Origin: Opitutaceae bacterium
GTDB taxonomy: Bacteria > Verrucomicrobiota > Verrucomicrobiia > Opitutales > Opitutaceae
Assembly: GCA_018402455.1 (NCBI GenBank)
Contig: JAGYIG010000009.1
Location: 43,204-107,203 of the forward strand
DNA length: 64,000 nucleotides
Reading direction: 5' to 3'
The number at the start of each line of letters is the position of its first letter. The stretch's first letter is position 1. The notes under the pieces were generated by a model that was not told where the DNA came from, made no database searches, and was given only the letters and a program-made list of their open reading frames with translations. Below, in pieces: positions 34,905-47,692 of this stretch. Made by a program: the position numbers and the translations under genes.

Positions 34905-35576
34905 GTGCGTATTTTAATCGTCGAAGATGATGCCAAGATTGCCTCCTTCGTGGTCAATGGCCTGAAGCAGGAAGGCTATGCCGTGGACCACGCGGCCGAT
35001 GGGGACACGGGCTTGGCCTTGGCGGAAACGACGACCTATGACGCGGCGGTGGTGGACGTGATGCTGCCGGGGTTGGACGGCCTCTCACTGGTGAAGCGGC
35101 TGCGCCGCAGCCGGCCGGAACTGCCGGTGCTTTTTCTGAGTGCGCGCTCGACCGTGGAGGACCGGGTGAAGGGCTTGCAGGCCGGCGGTGATGATTACCT
35201 GACCAAGCCCTTCGCTTTCGCCGAATTGTCGGCCCGGTTGCAGGCGCTGCTGCGCCGGTCCAACCGCACGCCGGAGGCGACCCGCCTGCGGGTGGGCGAT
35301 ATCGATTTGAACCTCGTGACCCGCCACGTGCAAGTCGGCGACGAAAAGGTGGAGTTGCAGCCCCGTGAGTTTGCGCTGTTGGCCTACCTGATGCGACACC
35401 CCGGCCGACCGGTCACAAAGACCATGATTCTGGAGCACGTGTGGGACTACAGTTTTGACCCCCAGACCAACGTGGTGGACGTGTTGGTCTCGCGATTGCG
35501 CAGCAAGGTCGATCCGGAAAAGACCCGCATCGAAACCGTGCGGGGAGTCGGATACATTTTGCATGGCCGGGATTAA
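34905..35576 (+). CDS. OmpR-family response regulator
   Basis: The protein has 223 residues with a GTG start preceded by AGGAT. The receiver has ILIVEDDAKIASFV, VVDVMLPGLDGLSL (phosphoacceptor Asp51) and DYLTKPFAFAEL. The winged-helix DNA-binding domain has LQPREFALLAYLMRHPGRPVTK, WDYSFDPQTNVVDVLVSRLRSK and TVRGVGYIL. The DVLVSRLRSKVD pattern resembles CusR/CopR-type metal regulators, but the signal cannot be told from sequence. It overlaps the kinase gene by 14 bases. Confidence 0.93.
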   Translation: MRILIVEDDAKIASFVVNGLKQEGYAVDHAADGDTGLALAETTTYDAAVVDVMLPGLDGLSLVKRLRRSRPELPVLFLSARSTVEDRVKGLQAGGDDYLTKPFAFAELSARLQALLRRSNRTPEATRLRVGDIDLNLVTRHVQVGDEKVELQPREFALLAYLMRHPGRPVTKTMILEHVWDYSFDPQTNVVDVLVSRLRSKVDPEKTRIETVRGVGYILHGRD

Positions 35577-36966
35577 GCAGATTCGGCGGACGCTGGCGTG
35601 GCGTTTCAGTTGGTGGTTTGCCGGTTGGTTCACGGTTGGCTTCGTCGCGATCTTCGCGTTGCTGTATTGGTTGTTGGGTCGCCAGATCGAGGCGCGGGAC
35701 TACCAAGACCTGCAGCAGCGGTTGCAGCAGTATTCCACCGTGCTCACCCAAAGTGGCGTGCGGGGGCTCCAGCGCCGGATCGCCGAGGACAGTCAGCAAC
35801 CCAATGTGCGCTCGCTCTTCCTCCGCTTGGTCGGGCCGGGAGGCAGTCAAGTGTGGGGCAAGATTCCGCCGGATTGGCTGGAATCCGACGAGGCGGTGGT
35901 GCGCGTGCCCGACGGGTGGGGCCGTTGGCAGGAGCGCACCGTTTCGCGGGTGCGCATCACGCGCGACGCGGAGCGCGATCTCGCCATCGTTTCCCAAAAG
36001 TTTCCCGGAAATATGCTGCTGCAAATCGGCCGCGCTACGGACAGTCGTGAAGCCCTGTTGCAGCCCCTGCGCAACATCTTCGTCTGGGTCGCGGGACTCG
36101 TGGTGGTGATGGGCTTCGGCGCGGGCTACCTCACGGCGAGGCGGGCGACTCGGCCCCTGCGCGAGGTGGTCGAAACCGCCCGGGCCATCATCGCCACCGG
36201 CAATCTGGCCGCGCGCGTGCCCGACCCGGAGACCGACGACGAAGTCGCCGAGTTGGTGCGCCACTTCAACAACGTGTTGGACAAAAACACCGGACTGCTC
36301 ACGGCCATGCGTGAGACGTTGGATAACGTGGCGCATGACTTGCGCACCCCTTTGGCGGGCCTGCGGCTGTCAGCGGAGTCGGCGCTCCAGCGACCCGAGA
36401 TGGATCGCGAGACCAGTGAGACCCTCGGTGACGTGATCGAACGCAGTGACCAGGTGCTCGCGTTGCTGCGGGCCTTGATGGAAATTTCCGAGGCGGAGGC
36501 CGGGATGATGAAATTGGAAAAAGTCTCCTGCGATCTGGGCGAAATTACCCGGCATGCGGCGGAGCTCTATGAGGAGGTGGCGGAAGCGGCCGCCGTGAAA
36601 CTTGAGATCGCTATTGACGGGGCGGTGCCGATTTCGGCGGATCCCACGCGGTTGCGTCAAGCGGTCGCCAATCTGGTCGACAACGCCATCAAATACACCC
36701 CGAAAGGTGGCCGGGTAAAGGTCATGGCGGTGCGGCACGCCAGTGCGGCCGTGATGCGGGTCCAGGATAATGGCCCGGGAGTGCCGGAAGATGAGCAGTC
36801 ACGGATCTGGGAGCGATTGTATCGTGGTGACGCCAGTCGCACGCAGAGCGGGTTGGGGTTGGGGCTGAGCATGGTGCGGGCGATCGTCCGGGCGCATGGT
36901 GGCGAAGCGTTGGTCAGGGAGGCGCCCGAGGGCGGCGCGGTGTTCGAGCTGAGACTGCCGATTTGA
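35563..36966 (+). CDS. Sensor histidine kinase paired with the OmpR-type regulator
   Basis: The protein has 467 residues from MAGIKQIRRTLAWRF at 35563. The first helix (FAGWFTVGFVAIFALLYWLLG) and the second (NIFVWVAGLVVVMGFGAGYLT) enclose about 140 periplasmic residues. HAMP (ATRPLREVVETARAII) is followed by the H box DNVAHDLRTPLAGLRL and the ATPase motifs LVDNAIKYTPKGG, DNGPGVPED and GLGLGLSMVRAIV. The sensor layout resembles CusS-type kinases. Its ligand is unknown. Confidence 0.92.
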   Translation: MAGIKQIRRTLAWRFSWWFAGWFTVGFVAIFALLYWLLGRQIEARDYQDLQQRLQQYSTVLTQSGVRGLQRRIAEDSQQPNVRSLFLRLVGPGGSQVWGKIPPDWLESDEAVVRVPDGWGRWQERTVSRVRITRDAERDLAIVSQKFPGNMLLQIGRATDSREALLQPLRNIFVWVAGLVVVMGFGAGYLTARRATRPLREVVETARAIIATGNLAARVPDPETDDEVAELVRHFNNVLDKNTGLLTAMRETLDNVAHDLRTPLAGLRLSAESALQRPEMDRETSETLGDVIERSDQVLALLRALMEISEAEAGMMKLEKVSCDLGEITRHAAELYEEVAEAAAVKLEIAIDGAVPISADPTRLRQAVANLVDNAIKYTPKGGRVKVMAVRHASAAVMRVQDNGPGVPEDEQSRIWERLYRGDASRTQSGLGLGLSMVRAIVRAHGGEALVREAPEGGAVFELRLPI

Positions 36967-37026
36967 ACGATCGGATTTGCGGCCATCGGGAAGAAACGAC
37001 TGGGTTGAACCCTCCCGCTTTGGTCC

Positions 37027-38988
37027 ATGCTCGATTCCATCCAAGTCATCATTCCCGCCCTTGATGAGGAGGAGACGATTGGGGCGGTGGTGGAATCCTT
37101 GCGCGATTTGGGCCTGAGCCGCGTGCGGGTGGTGGACAACGGCAGCTCCGATCGGACGGTGGCCGTCGCTCGGGCAGCTGGCGCGGAGGTCTTGACCGAG
37201 TCGCGGCGGGGCTACGGGCAGGCCTGTTGGACGGGCTATCAGCAACTCGCCGATGACGTGGCGTGGGTGTTGTTCTGCGATGCGGATGGCAGTGACGACC
37301 TTGGCGACGTGTTGCGACTCGTGCAGGCAGCCCAAGCCGTTGCGGACTTTGTGTTGGGAAACCGACGAAACTCGGCGAAGGCGCGTGGAGCGATGACGTC
37401 CGTGCAACAGTTCGGCAATGCGCTCGCGACGACGTTGATCCGCTGGGGCTGGGGACAACGGTATGGCGACCTGGGGCCGTTGCGCTTGATTCGTCGCGAT
37501 CTGCTGGAGCGGATCGGCATGCAGGATCGCGGATTTGGTTGGACCATCGAAATGCAAGTCCGCGCGGTCGAAGAGGAAGCGCGCATCGTCGAGCTTCCGG
37601 TGGGCTACCGCCAACGGGGTGGCGGTCGGTCCAAAATCTCCGGCACGATTCGGGGGAGCGTCGCCGCTGGCACGATCATCCTGAGCACGCTCGCTCAGCT
37701 CGGCTGGCGTCGGTGGAACTGTAACCACTATGGTTACACTTTTGGCGGCGGGTTGTTGCTGGTCGGGGCGTGGGGGATGGCGCGGCACGGCGATTTTGCA
37801 GTGGCCGGGACCGTGCCGTGGTTTTTGGCGGCGGCCGCGGTGATGTCGTTGGGGTGGCTGCTGGCGGGCCGCCCGCGGGACATTTCCCCCCTCTGGTTCT
37901 GGGGCGTGGCGATCGGCGCGCGGGCGTTGGTCTTGCCGATGGTCCCGGGGGACGACGTGTGGCGGTATCTGTGGGAGGGTAAAATTCAACTGGCGGGGTT
38001 CTCGCCCTATCTATTAGCCCCGAATGCGACCGAGTTGGAGGCGCTGCGCACCTCGACGGCGGGGCTCATCAACCATCCGGAGGCGACGGCCATTTACCCC
38101 CCGGTGGCCCAGTTGTTCCTGCGGATGGCGGCGTGGGTCGGGGGCGGGGTGCTGGGTTTGAAGCTTTGGTTTTTGGTGGCGGACGGGGTGATCATTTGGC
38201 TGTTGGCCCGCCGGTTTGGACGTGGCGCGGCGCTGCTTTATGCGTGGAATCCGCTCATCGTCTACGCCGGGGTGGGTGGGGCGCACTACGAGCCGTTGCT
38301 CCTCCTCGCGATGGTCGCGGGATGGTTCGCGTGGGAGCGATCGACCGCCGGGTCAGGCCGCCCCCAGGGTTACGGGGCGGCGGTTTGGCTGGGGGTGGCG
38401 GCCGGGCTGAAATGGATCACGGCGCCGCTTTTGGTGTGGGGGATGTGGGATAAATTGAAACGAGGCGAGTGGCAGACCGCCGTCGGTATGGGGGCGGTCG
38501 GTGCATTGCCGGTCCTCGCCGCGTTGGGGTGGTTTTGGTCCGACTTTGGGGCCATTGGCTCCCTGGCCCCGAAGACGTTTGTGCAGGAGGCCAGAACGTC
38601 GGAGTTGTTTCCCTGGATGCTGGCGCAGGTCTGGCCGGAATCGGCTTACCGCAATTCCGTATTGGTTTGGTTCTTTGTGCCGGTGGCCGCGTGGGTTTTC
38701 TTTCGGGCCAAAGGCCTGGTCGATTTTGCGGAGACATTTTTGGTGGCGTTGCTGGTCTTCGCGCCGTCCGTTCATTTTTGGTATTTCGCGTGGCTGGTGC
38801 CGTGGGCGGTCGCCAGCCGGAACTACGGAATCATCGCGGTGAGTGTGAGTGGCTTTGGGTATTTTTGGCTCTGGGAATCGCAGGCCCAAGGCGGTGGCTG
38901 GGTGCAGTCGCCGGGGGAGAAACTGGTCATCTGGGTCCCGTTATTGCTTGGGTTCTGGTGGAGCCGCCATCGAGCTGGTGCCACATGA
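37027..38988 (+). CDS. GT2 polyprenyl-phosphate glycosyltransferase fused to a GT-C membrane domain
   Basis: The protein has 653 residues. Residues 1-225 are a GT2 transferase of the dolichyl-phosphate mannose/glucose synthase type: VIIPALDEEETIG, VVDNGSSDRT, FCDADGSDDL (metal-binding DxD) and GPLRLIRRDLLERIGM. Residues about 235-650 are hydrophobic with 10-12 helices and LVLPMVPGDDVWRYLWEGKI, a GT-C-like acidic loop. The first domain may charge a lipid carrier with sugar and the second transfer it. Such single-chain fusions are uncommon. It overlaps the next gene by ATGA. Confidence 0.8.
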   Translation: MLDSIQVIIPALDEEETIGAVVESLRDLGLSRVRVVDNGSSDRTVAVARAAGAEVLTESRRGYGQACWTGYQQLADDVAWVLFCDADGSDDLGDVLRLVQAAQAVADFVLGNRRNSAKARGAMTSVQQFGNALATTLIRWGWGQRYGDLGPLRLIRRDLLERIGMQDRGFGWTIEMQVRAVEEEARIVELPVGYRQRGGGRSKISGTIRGSVAAGTIILSTLAQLGWRRWNCNHYGYTFGGGLLLVGAWGMARHGDFAVAGTVPWFLAAAAVMSLGWLLAGRPRDISPLWFWGVAIGARALVLPMVPGDDVWRYLWEGKIQLAGFSPYLLAPNATELEALRTSTAGLINHPEATAIYPPVAQLFLRMAAWVGGGVLGLKLWFLVADGVIIWLLARRFGRGAALLYAWNPLIVYAGVGGAHYEPLLLLAMVAGWFAWERSTAGSGRPQGYGAAVWLGVAAGLKWITAPLLVWGMWDKLKRGEWQTAVGMGAVGALPVLAALGWFWSDFGAIGSLAPKTFVQEARTSELFPWMLAQVWPESAYRNSVLVWFFVPVAAWVFFRAKGLVDFAETFLVALLVFAPSVHFWYFAWLVPWAVASRNYGIIAVSVSGFGYFWLWESQAQGGGWVQSPGEKLVIWVPLLLGFWWSRHRAGAT

Positions 38989-39596
38989 CTCCCACGGTCC
39001 TGATTTTTCTCAAGGCCCCGATCCCGGGGCAGGTCAAGACGCGGCTGGCGGTCGGCGTGGGCGAAGCGGTGGCGCGGGAAATTTACGACCGCCTGGTTCG
39101 GCGGCAGTTGGCGGCGATTCCGACCGGGTGGCCGGTGGAGGTGCACTTCGCCCCGGCCGAGCAGGAGCCGATGGTGCGCGCTTGGTTGGGCGAATCGGAG
39201 GGTCGCTCGTTTCATCCGCAGATTCCGGCCGGCTTGGGGCAGCGCCTGATTCATGCGGGGCTCGGGGCTTCGGCGCGGGGCGCTGATGCGTTGTTTTTTA
39301 TTGGCGGAGACTGTCCCGCCCTGGATGCGGACATTTTTCAGCGGGCGGCGGAGGCGTTGAGGCATAACCCGGCGGTGCTTGGACCGACGGCGGATGGAGG
39401 GTATTACTTGCTGGGGCTGGCCCGGATGAATCCGCCCCTCTTTGCGGATATTGCCTGGGGTACGGGGCAGGTTGCGGAGCAAACGCGCGCGCAACTTCGC
39501 CGGGCCGGGTGGACTTGGGGCGAGTTGCCGGTGCTGCGGGATGTGGACACGGCGGAAGATTGGCGGGCCCTGGCTCCGCTGGTGGAAGGAAGTTGA
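38985..39596 (+). CDS. TIGR04282/DUF2064 glycosyltransferase-fold protein
   Basis: The protein has 203 residues; ATG at 38985 overlaps the preceding stop. It shows LIFLKAPIPGQVKTRLA, FFIGGDCPALDADIF and LGPTADGGYYLLGL, the hallmark blocks of the TIGR04282 family. The fold is that of nucleotidyl-sugar transferases. The biochemical role is not established, but it often accompanies GT2 genes, as here. Confidence 0.85.
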   Translation: MTPTVLIFLKAPIPGQVKTRLAVGVGEAVAREIYDRLVRRQLAAIPTGWPVEVHFAPAEQEPMVRAWLGESEGRSFHPQIPAGLGQRLIHAGLGASARGADALFFIGGDCPALDADIFQRAAEALRHNPAVLGPTADGGYYLLGLARMNPPLFADIAWGTGQVAEQTRAQLRRAGWTWGELPVLRDVDTAEDWRALAPLVEGS

Positions 39597-39597
39597 C

Positions 39598-41040
39598 CTA
39601 CCGCACGGTGCGCAGCTGCACGCTATCGACCAATCGATCGTTGGAAAGGATGTCGGTCACTACGATGAGTTTGGCGCCGGCGGCCACCAGTCCCTCCCGT
39701 TTGAGCAGCCGAATCGCGTTTTCGATGGTGTCGTTGGGATCGGAGGTCAGCGGCATGACGTAGGGGTTGACCGCCCGCAGGAGTCGCATTTGCCGGAGGG
39801 TGGTGACCGAGTTGGTCATGGCGAAGATCGGCGCGTGGGCCGGGCGCAGGGCCGCCAGCGAAGTGGCGATGAAGCCACGACGAGTGAACGTCAGCAGGGA
39901 CGAGTTGGGGATTTGGTTGGCGAGCATGACCGCCGACTTGAGGACATTGATTTTCTCGCCTTCCAAGAGCGCGGGATCCTCGAACACCACGTCGCCCTCC
40001 TCCTCGATACGGCGGGCAATGCGGTCGAGGATTTCCACGCTTTCCCAGGGGTATTTCCCAATAGTGGTTTCACCCGACAACATCACGCAGTCGGCCTCTT
40101 CATAGACGGCATTGGCCACATCGGTGATCTCGGCGCGGGTGGGCACGGGCGACTCGATCATCGATTCGAGCATGTGGGTGGCGATGATCACGGCTCGTCC
40201 CCGATCAAAACAGGCCTTCAGGGCGCGGCGTTGGATGACGGGCAAGTCCTCCAGCGGGCATTCGATGCCGAGGTCTCCGCGCGCGACCATCAGGGCGTCG
40301 CAGGCGTGGATGATTTCGTCGAGATTTTGGATGGCGGACTGGTCCTCAATCTTGGCAATGATCCGGGCCTTGGAATCGTTTTCCAAAAGGAACTCGCGCA
40401 GCGTGGTGATATCGCCGGCTTCCCGCACGAACGACAGGGCCACAAAATCAATGCCCTCTTCAATCCCCACCAAGGTGTCGCGACGGTCTTTTTCGGTGAA
40501 GGCCGGGAGGTTCACTTTCACGCCCGGAAGGTTGATGTGGCGGCGGGAGCTGAGTTGGCCGGCGATGAGGACCTTGCAGCGGATGCGGCGGTTATCGATT
40601 TTGTCCATCACCTCGAAGCGCATGAGGCCGTTGTCCACGAGCACGATGTCGCCGACGGAGATGTCGTTGACCAGATTCTCGTAGTTGACGCCGACGGATC
40701 GGATCTCCTCGGGACTTTGGCCCGGTTCGCCGCCGGGGCGCACCGTAAAATCAAATTCCTCCCCGGCTTTGAGTTCGATGGGGGCATCCACGTCGCCGGT
40801 GCGGATTTCGGGGCCCTTGATGTCCATCATGATGGCGATTTCGCGTCCGACCTGCTGGGAAATCCGGCGAATCCGGCGGACCATGGTGCGCGTCCATTCG
40901 TGGTTGGCGTGGGCCATGTTGAGGCGGGCCACATCGGCGCCACCCCGGATGAGTTTTTCCAACATCTCCTCACTGGCGGTGGCGGGCCCGAGAGTGAAAA
41001 TGATCTTGGTTTGGCGGAGAACGTGAGGGGAGGCGGTCAT
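39598..41040 (-). CDS. pyk: Pyruvate kinase
   Basis: The protein has 480 residues from MTASPHVLRQTKIIFTLGPATAS; an upstream ATG at 41061 is possible. Hallmarks are GGADVARLNMAHANHEW, IMMDIKGPEIRTGD (substrate/metal site), IIAKIEDQSAIQNLDEII (catalytic Lys), DALMVARGDLGIECP and CVMLSGETTIGKYPWESV. The C-terminal domain (about 345-475) includes LLTFTRRGFIATSLAALRP. It converts phosphoenolpyruvate and ADP to pyruvate and ATP. Convergent with the TIGR04282 gene, with one base between the two stops. Confidence 0.95.
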   Translation of the reverse strand: MTASPHVLRQTKIIFTLGPATASEEMLEKLIRGGADVARLNMAHANHEWTRTMVRRIRRISQQVGREIAIMMDIKGPEIRTGDVDAPIELKAGEEFDFTVRPGGEPGQSPEEIRSVGVNYENLVNDISVGDIVLVDNGLMRFEVMDKIDNRRIRCKVLIAGQLSSRRHINLPGVKVNLPAFTEKDRRDTLVGIEEGIDFVALSFVREAGDITTLREFLLENDSKARIIAKIEDQSAIQNLDEIIHACDALMVARGDLGIECPLEDLPVIQRRALKACFDRGRAVIIATHMLESMIESPVPTRAEITDVANAVYEEADCVMLSGETTIGKYPWESVEILDRIARRIEEEGDVVFEDPALLEGEKINVLKSAVMLANQIPNSSLLTFTRRGFIATSLAALRPAHAPIFAMTNSVTTLRQMRLLRAVNPYVMPLTSDPNDTIENAIRLLKREGLVAAGAKLIVVTDILSNDRLVDSVQLRTVR

Positions 41041-41125
41041 GAGGTGGGTGGGGTCGAGCATGGTTCCGTCGGCCGTGCGGGCAACCGACAAACCTCGGCC
41101 GCCGGGTCACGGTTCGGGGTCGAGA

Positions 41126-41929
41126 TCAGATCAACTCCAGGAACGGCGTGCCCTCACCGGGCGGGACGATGGAGAATTGGCAGCCGGCCAGGCTGGCCCG
41201 AAGTTCGGTCAAGGCGGTGTGGACGGCGTCGATGGAGTTGCAGTCCTTGGAGAGGTGGGTGAGGCAGATGTGGCGCCAGCGGGGGCTGGCGACGGCGCTG
41301 AGGACTTCGCGCACGCCCTCGTTGGACAGGTGGCCGTGACGACCCGAAATGCGCTGTTTGGTGGACCAGGGTCGGCGGATATCGGCTTCGAGCAGGTGGG
41401 GGCAGTGGTTCGATTCGATGGCGATCACGTCGACTTCCGGGAGTCGGCGGCGCACGTGTTGAGGGATGTGCCCCAGATCGGTCAGCCAGGCGATGGTGCG
41501 GCGGGGGGCAATCAAATCGTCGGGGCGACCGCTGGCAAAGGTGAACCCGACCGGTTCCTGCGCGTCATGCGGCACGGCGAACGTGTCCACCTCGAGATCG
41601 CGGAATTGGAAACGGGATCCCGTTTCGAAAACCTGCCAGGTGGGGCGGTGGGAGAGCTTGGTTTGGACGGCGCGGGCGGTGGCGGCGTTGGCGAACACCG
41701 TGACGTGGGGGTGTTTTTTCAACGCTTCGACCCCGGCAGCGTGATCGCCGTGTTCATGGGTGAGGAAAATCGCGGCAATTTCGTCCATGCTGGTGCCCGA
41801 TTCGTGCAGCATTTGGCGGAGCTTGCGGCCGGAGAACCCGGCATCGATCAGGATGCGGGTCGAACCGGTCTCCAGGAGAGCGGCATTGCCCGCACTGCCA
41901 CTGCCCAGAATTCTGAAACGCATCGCCAT
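41126..41929 (-). CDS. MBL-fold hydrolase of the YycJ/WalJ type
   Basis: The protein has 267 residues. Metallo-beta-lactamase fold: FRILGSGSAGNAALLETGSTRILIDAG, IFLTHEHGDHAAG (HxHxDH), FAVPHDAQEPVGF and AIESNHCPHLL, then ICLTHLSKDCNS. GSGSSGN-type starts and ESNH mark the YycJ group, which has been described as a DNA-processing exonuclease in Bacillus relatives. In this lineage it is best called a metal-dependent hydrolase. It lies 86 bases upstream of pyruvate kinase on the same strand. Confidence 0.85.
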   Translation of the reverse strand: MAMRFRILGSGSAGNAALLETGSTRILIDAGFSGRKLRQMLHESGTSMDEIAAIFLTHEHGDHAAGVEALKKHPHVTVFANAATARAVQTKLSHRPTWQVFETGSRFQFRDLEVDTFAVPHDAQEPVGFTFASGRPDDLIAPRRTIAWLTDLGHIPQHVRRRLPEVDVIAIESNHCPHLLEADIRRPWSTKQRISGRHGHLSNEGVREVLSAVASPRWRHICLTHLSKDCNSIDAVHTALTELRASLAGCQFSIVPPGEGTPFLELI

Positions 41930-42094
41930 AGGCTTCGAGAGGAAGGAGGGGAGCCCGGGGAGGGCAAGGGGTTTTGCAGAAACTTCATCGCCACGGACCG
42001 GCGCGGCCGTCTCCGGTGCCCGGGCGGGAATGCGGTCCTAAAATGCAGGGCCGCGATTGACGGCGGCAGGCTTCAAGGCAGGTTGTCGGCCCTC

Positions 42095-42556
42095 ATGCCC
42101 GATCGTCCTTCTCCTATTTCCGGCGTGGTATTGGTAACGCGCCAAGCGCATTTCAATGCCGCCCACCGGTTGCACAACCCTGCCAAGAGTGCCGCGTGGA
42201 ACCGCCGCACCTTTGGCCCGTGCAACAATCCCAAGTGGCACGGTCACAATTATGTCATCGAAGTCACCGTGGCCGGTGAACCGGACCCGGACACGGGATA
42301 CGTGACCGACCTGGGGGAACTCAAACAAGTCATGGAAAAACGGATTCTGCGCCAAGTGGACCACCGGAACCTCAACGAGGAGGTGCCCTGGCTGAAGGGG
42401 GTGATCCCGTCCGCCGAGAACCTGGCCATCGCGTTCTGGCGCCGTCTCGAAAACCACCTGCCCGCCGGGCGGTTGTATCGGGTGCGCCTGTTTGAAACCC
42501 CCCGGAACTTTGTCGACTACTTCGGACCGGCCGGAGTGCCACCCTTTGCAGAATAA
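42095..42556 (+). CDS. 6-pyruvoyltetrahydropterin synthase family protein (Cx5HGH type)
   Basis: The protein has 153 residues from MPDRPSPISGVVLV at 42095. Zinc ligands lie in HFNAAHRL and WHGHNY. The catalytic Cys is in GPCNNPKWHGHNY, giving Cys-x5-HGH. In family comparisons Cx5HGH marks the mammalian-type 6-pyruvoyltetrahydropterin synthases (PTPS-II), while QueD uses Cx3HGH. The downstream residues YVTDLGELK and DHRNLNE are conserved. It should convert 7,8-dihydroneopterin triphosphate to 6-pyruvoyltetrahydropterin. The next genes are FolE2 (which makes its substrate) and an SDR. Confidence 0.85.
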   Translation: MPDRPSPISGVVLVTRQAHFNAAHRLHNPAKSAAWNRRTFGPCNNPKWHGHNYVIEVTVAGEPDPDTGYVTDLGELKQVMEKRILRQVDHRNLNEEVPWLKGVIPSAENLAIAFWRRLENHLPAGRLYRVRLFETPRNFVDYFGPAGVPPFAE

Positions 42557-42639
42557 TCCAACCACCAGCCAGTTAATCCCGCTTAGGTGGGACTACGGTT
42601 TTCGTTCCAACCGCCTGGCTGCTCTAACCCAAAAACGAA

Positions 42640-43620
42640 ATGAACCACCCTGAATCCAAGACCATGTATCTCCATCGCGCCGCGGGGCAGCCGCCCAAGA
42701 TGGACCGATCCTACGACGCCGAGTTCGAGATGACTCCGGCCTATCATGCGTCCCTTCCGGACATGATGGATGCCGAGGACGCCATTCAAGGGGCGGCGGT
42801 GCCGATCCAGCAGGTGGGCGTATCCAATTTCCATCTACCGCTGCAGTTCCGGACCGCGGCGGGTAAGCTGGTGACGTTGCAGGCAGCCATCACGGGCAGC
42901 GTTTCGCTCGAGGCGACGCTCAAGGGGATCAATATGAGCCGCATCGTGCGGTCGTTCTATGAGCACGAGGAGGAGGTGTTCACTCTCGAGGTGGTGCGCA
43001 ACATTCTCGAAAAATATCGCCGCAAGGTGGAGTCGCTGGACGCGCGGCTGCGCATCAGCTTTTCCTATCCGATGTTGCAGCAATCCCTGCGCAGTGGACT
43101 CGCGGGGTGGCAGTATTACGACGTCTCGTTCGAGGGCTCCCTGGACCGGGACGGTCGCTACCGGTCCGGCATGGAATTCGATTTTGTCTACTCTTCGGCC
43201 TGCCCCTGCAGCGCGGAGCTCTCGGAACACGCCCGGGACGTGCGCGGGGCCTATGCGGTGCCGCACAACCAGCGTTCGAAGGCCCGCGTCAAGGTGGAAG
43301 TCGCCGAAGGGGCCGACCTGACCATTGAAGACCTCCAAGCCCATTGTCTTAAGGCGTTGAAAACCGAGACGCAGGTGATGGTGAAGCGCGAAGATGAGCA
43401 GGCGTTTGCTGAACTCAACGGGGCGCACATTAAGTTCGTGGAGGATGCTGCTCGTCTGGTTTACGCGGAGTTGGCGAAGGATGCCCGGATCCGGGATTTT
43501 CAAGTCGCCTGCTCCCACCTCGAGTCGCTGCATTCGCACGACGCGGTGAGTGTGATCTGCAAAGGCGTGCCCGGCGGCTTTAAGGCCGATTTCATGGACT
43601 TCCGCAGCCTCGTCTGCTGA
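42640..43620 (+). CDS. folE2: GTP cyclohydrolase IB (FolE2)
   Basis: The protein has 326 residues. Matches to FolE2 run through [50 protein letters not shown], the metal-site Cys in [16 protein letters not shown] and [15 protein letters not shown]. FolE2 converts GTP to 7,8-dihydroneopterin triphosphate using metals other than only zinc, and often replaces FolE under zinc shortage. Here its position after the synthase gene suggests a dedicated pterin pathway as well as folate supply. The 83-base gap before it contains a CAGCCAG/CTGGCTG inverted repeat (42566-42621), possibly leader structure. Confidence 0.95.
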   Translation: MNHPESKTMYLHRAAGQPPKMDRSYDAEFEMTPAYHASLPDMMDAEDAIQGAAVPIQQVGVSNFHLPLQFRTAAGKLVTLQAAITGSVSLEATLKGINMSRIVRSFYEHEEEVFTLEVVRNILEKYRRKVESLDARLRISFSYPMLQQSLRSGLAGWQYYDVSFEGSLDRDGRYRSGMEFDFVYSSACPCSAELSEHARDVRGAYAVPHNQRSKARVKVEVAEGADLTIEDLQAHCLKALKTETQVMVKREDEQAFAELNGAHIKFVEDAARLVYAELAKDARIRDFQVACSHLESLHSHDAVSVICKGVPGGFKADFMDFRSLVC

Positions 43621-43664
43621 GGGGGCCCGAACCGATGGAACCAAACGGTAAGGAAAACTGAATT

Positions 43665-44371
43665 ATGGCTAAACCTGTTGTGCTGGTCACGGGTGCTTCC
43701 CAAGGGATTGGGGCGAGCATCGCCCAAGTCTTTGCGAAGGAATTGAAGGGCGTGCGGCTGGCGTTGGTCGCGCGCCATGCCTCCAACCTCGCCAAAACCG
43801 CCAAGGCGTGTGCGAAGCTCGGTGCCGCGGCGGAGTGCTTCGTCTGTGATGTCAGTGATGAGTCGGCCGTCTCGACGATGGCGGCGGCGGTGCTCCAACG
43901 ATTCAAACGCGTTGATGTGTTGATCAACAACGCGGGCAAGTTTCAGCCGACGGATTTTCTCACCATGAAGGTCGACGACCTGGATCAGTTGATGCAGGCG
44001 AATCTGCGCAGCCTGTTTCTGGTCTCCCAGGTGTTTGCCCAAGGTATGGTCAAGCGCGGCAGCGGGCACATTTTCAACATGAGCAGTATCGCCGGCCAGC
44101 AGGCTTATCCGGGTGGCGCCGGCTACTGTGCGGCGAAATTCGCGGTCACGGGATTGTCCAAAGTGATGCGCGAAGAACTGAAAACCAAAGGGGTGCGGGT
44201 CACCACCGTCTACCCGGGGGCGACCGTGTCGCCCTCGTGGGACGGCAGTGGCATGGACCTGAGCCTGATGATGCCCACGCGCGACGTGGCCCGGGCTTTT
44301 TACGACGTTTACCGGCTTTCCGCCAACACGGTGGTGGAAGACATCGTGCTGCGTCCGCAGGGCGGGGACCT

Positions 44372-44375
<4 letters not shown>
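43665..44375 (+). CDS. SDR oxidoreductase, sepiapterin-reductase-like by context
   Basis: The protein has 236 residues. It is a classical short-chain dehydrogenase with TGASQGIG (cofactor), NNAGKF, the catalytic Ser in NMSSIAG and Tyr-Lys in YCAAK. Fold alone would allow a 3-oxoacyl-ACP reductase label. Directly following 6-pyruvoyltetrahydropterin synthase and FolE2, it is a candidate sepiapterin/6-pyruvoyltetrahydropterin reductase that would finish tetrahydrobiopterin. Its last four bases overlap the convergent gene tail to tail. Confidence 0.75.
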
Positions 44376-47689
<3,314 letters not shown>

Positions 47690-47692
47690 CGG

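Noticed and set aside
41039..42094. Long open frame extending the pterin synthase upstream by 352 codons
   Set aside because: It is antisense to the YycJ-like gene and to the start of pyruvate kinase. The synthase domain starts at 42095.
42566..42621. CAGCCAG/CTGGCTG arms ahead of folE2, considered as a pterin or folate riboswitch
   Set aside because: It does not show the conserved core of any riboswitch class I know, and the arms are short.
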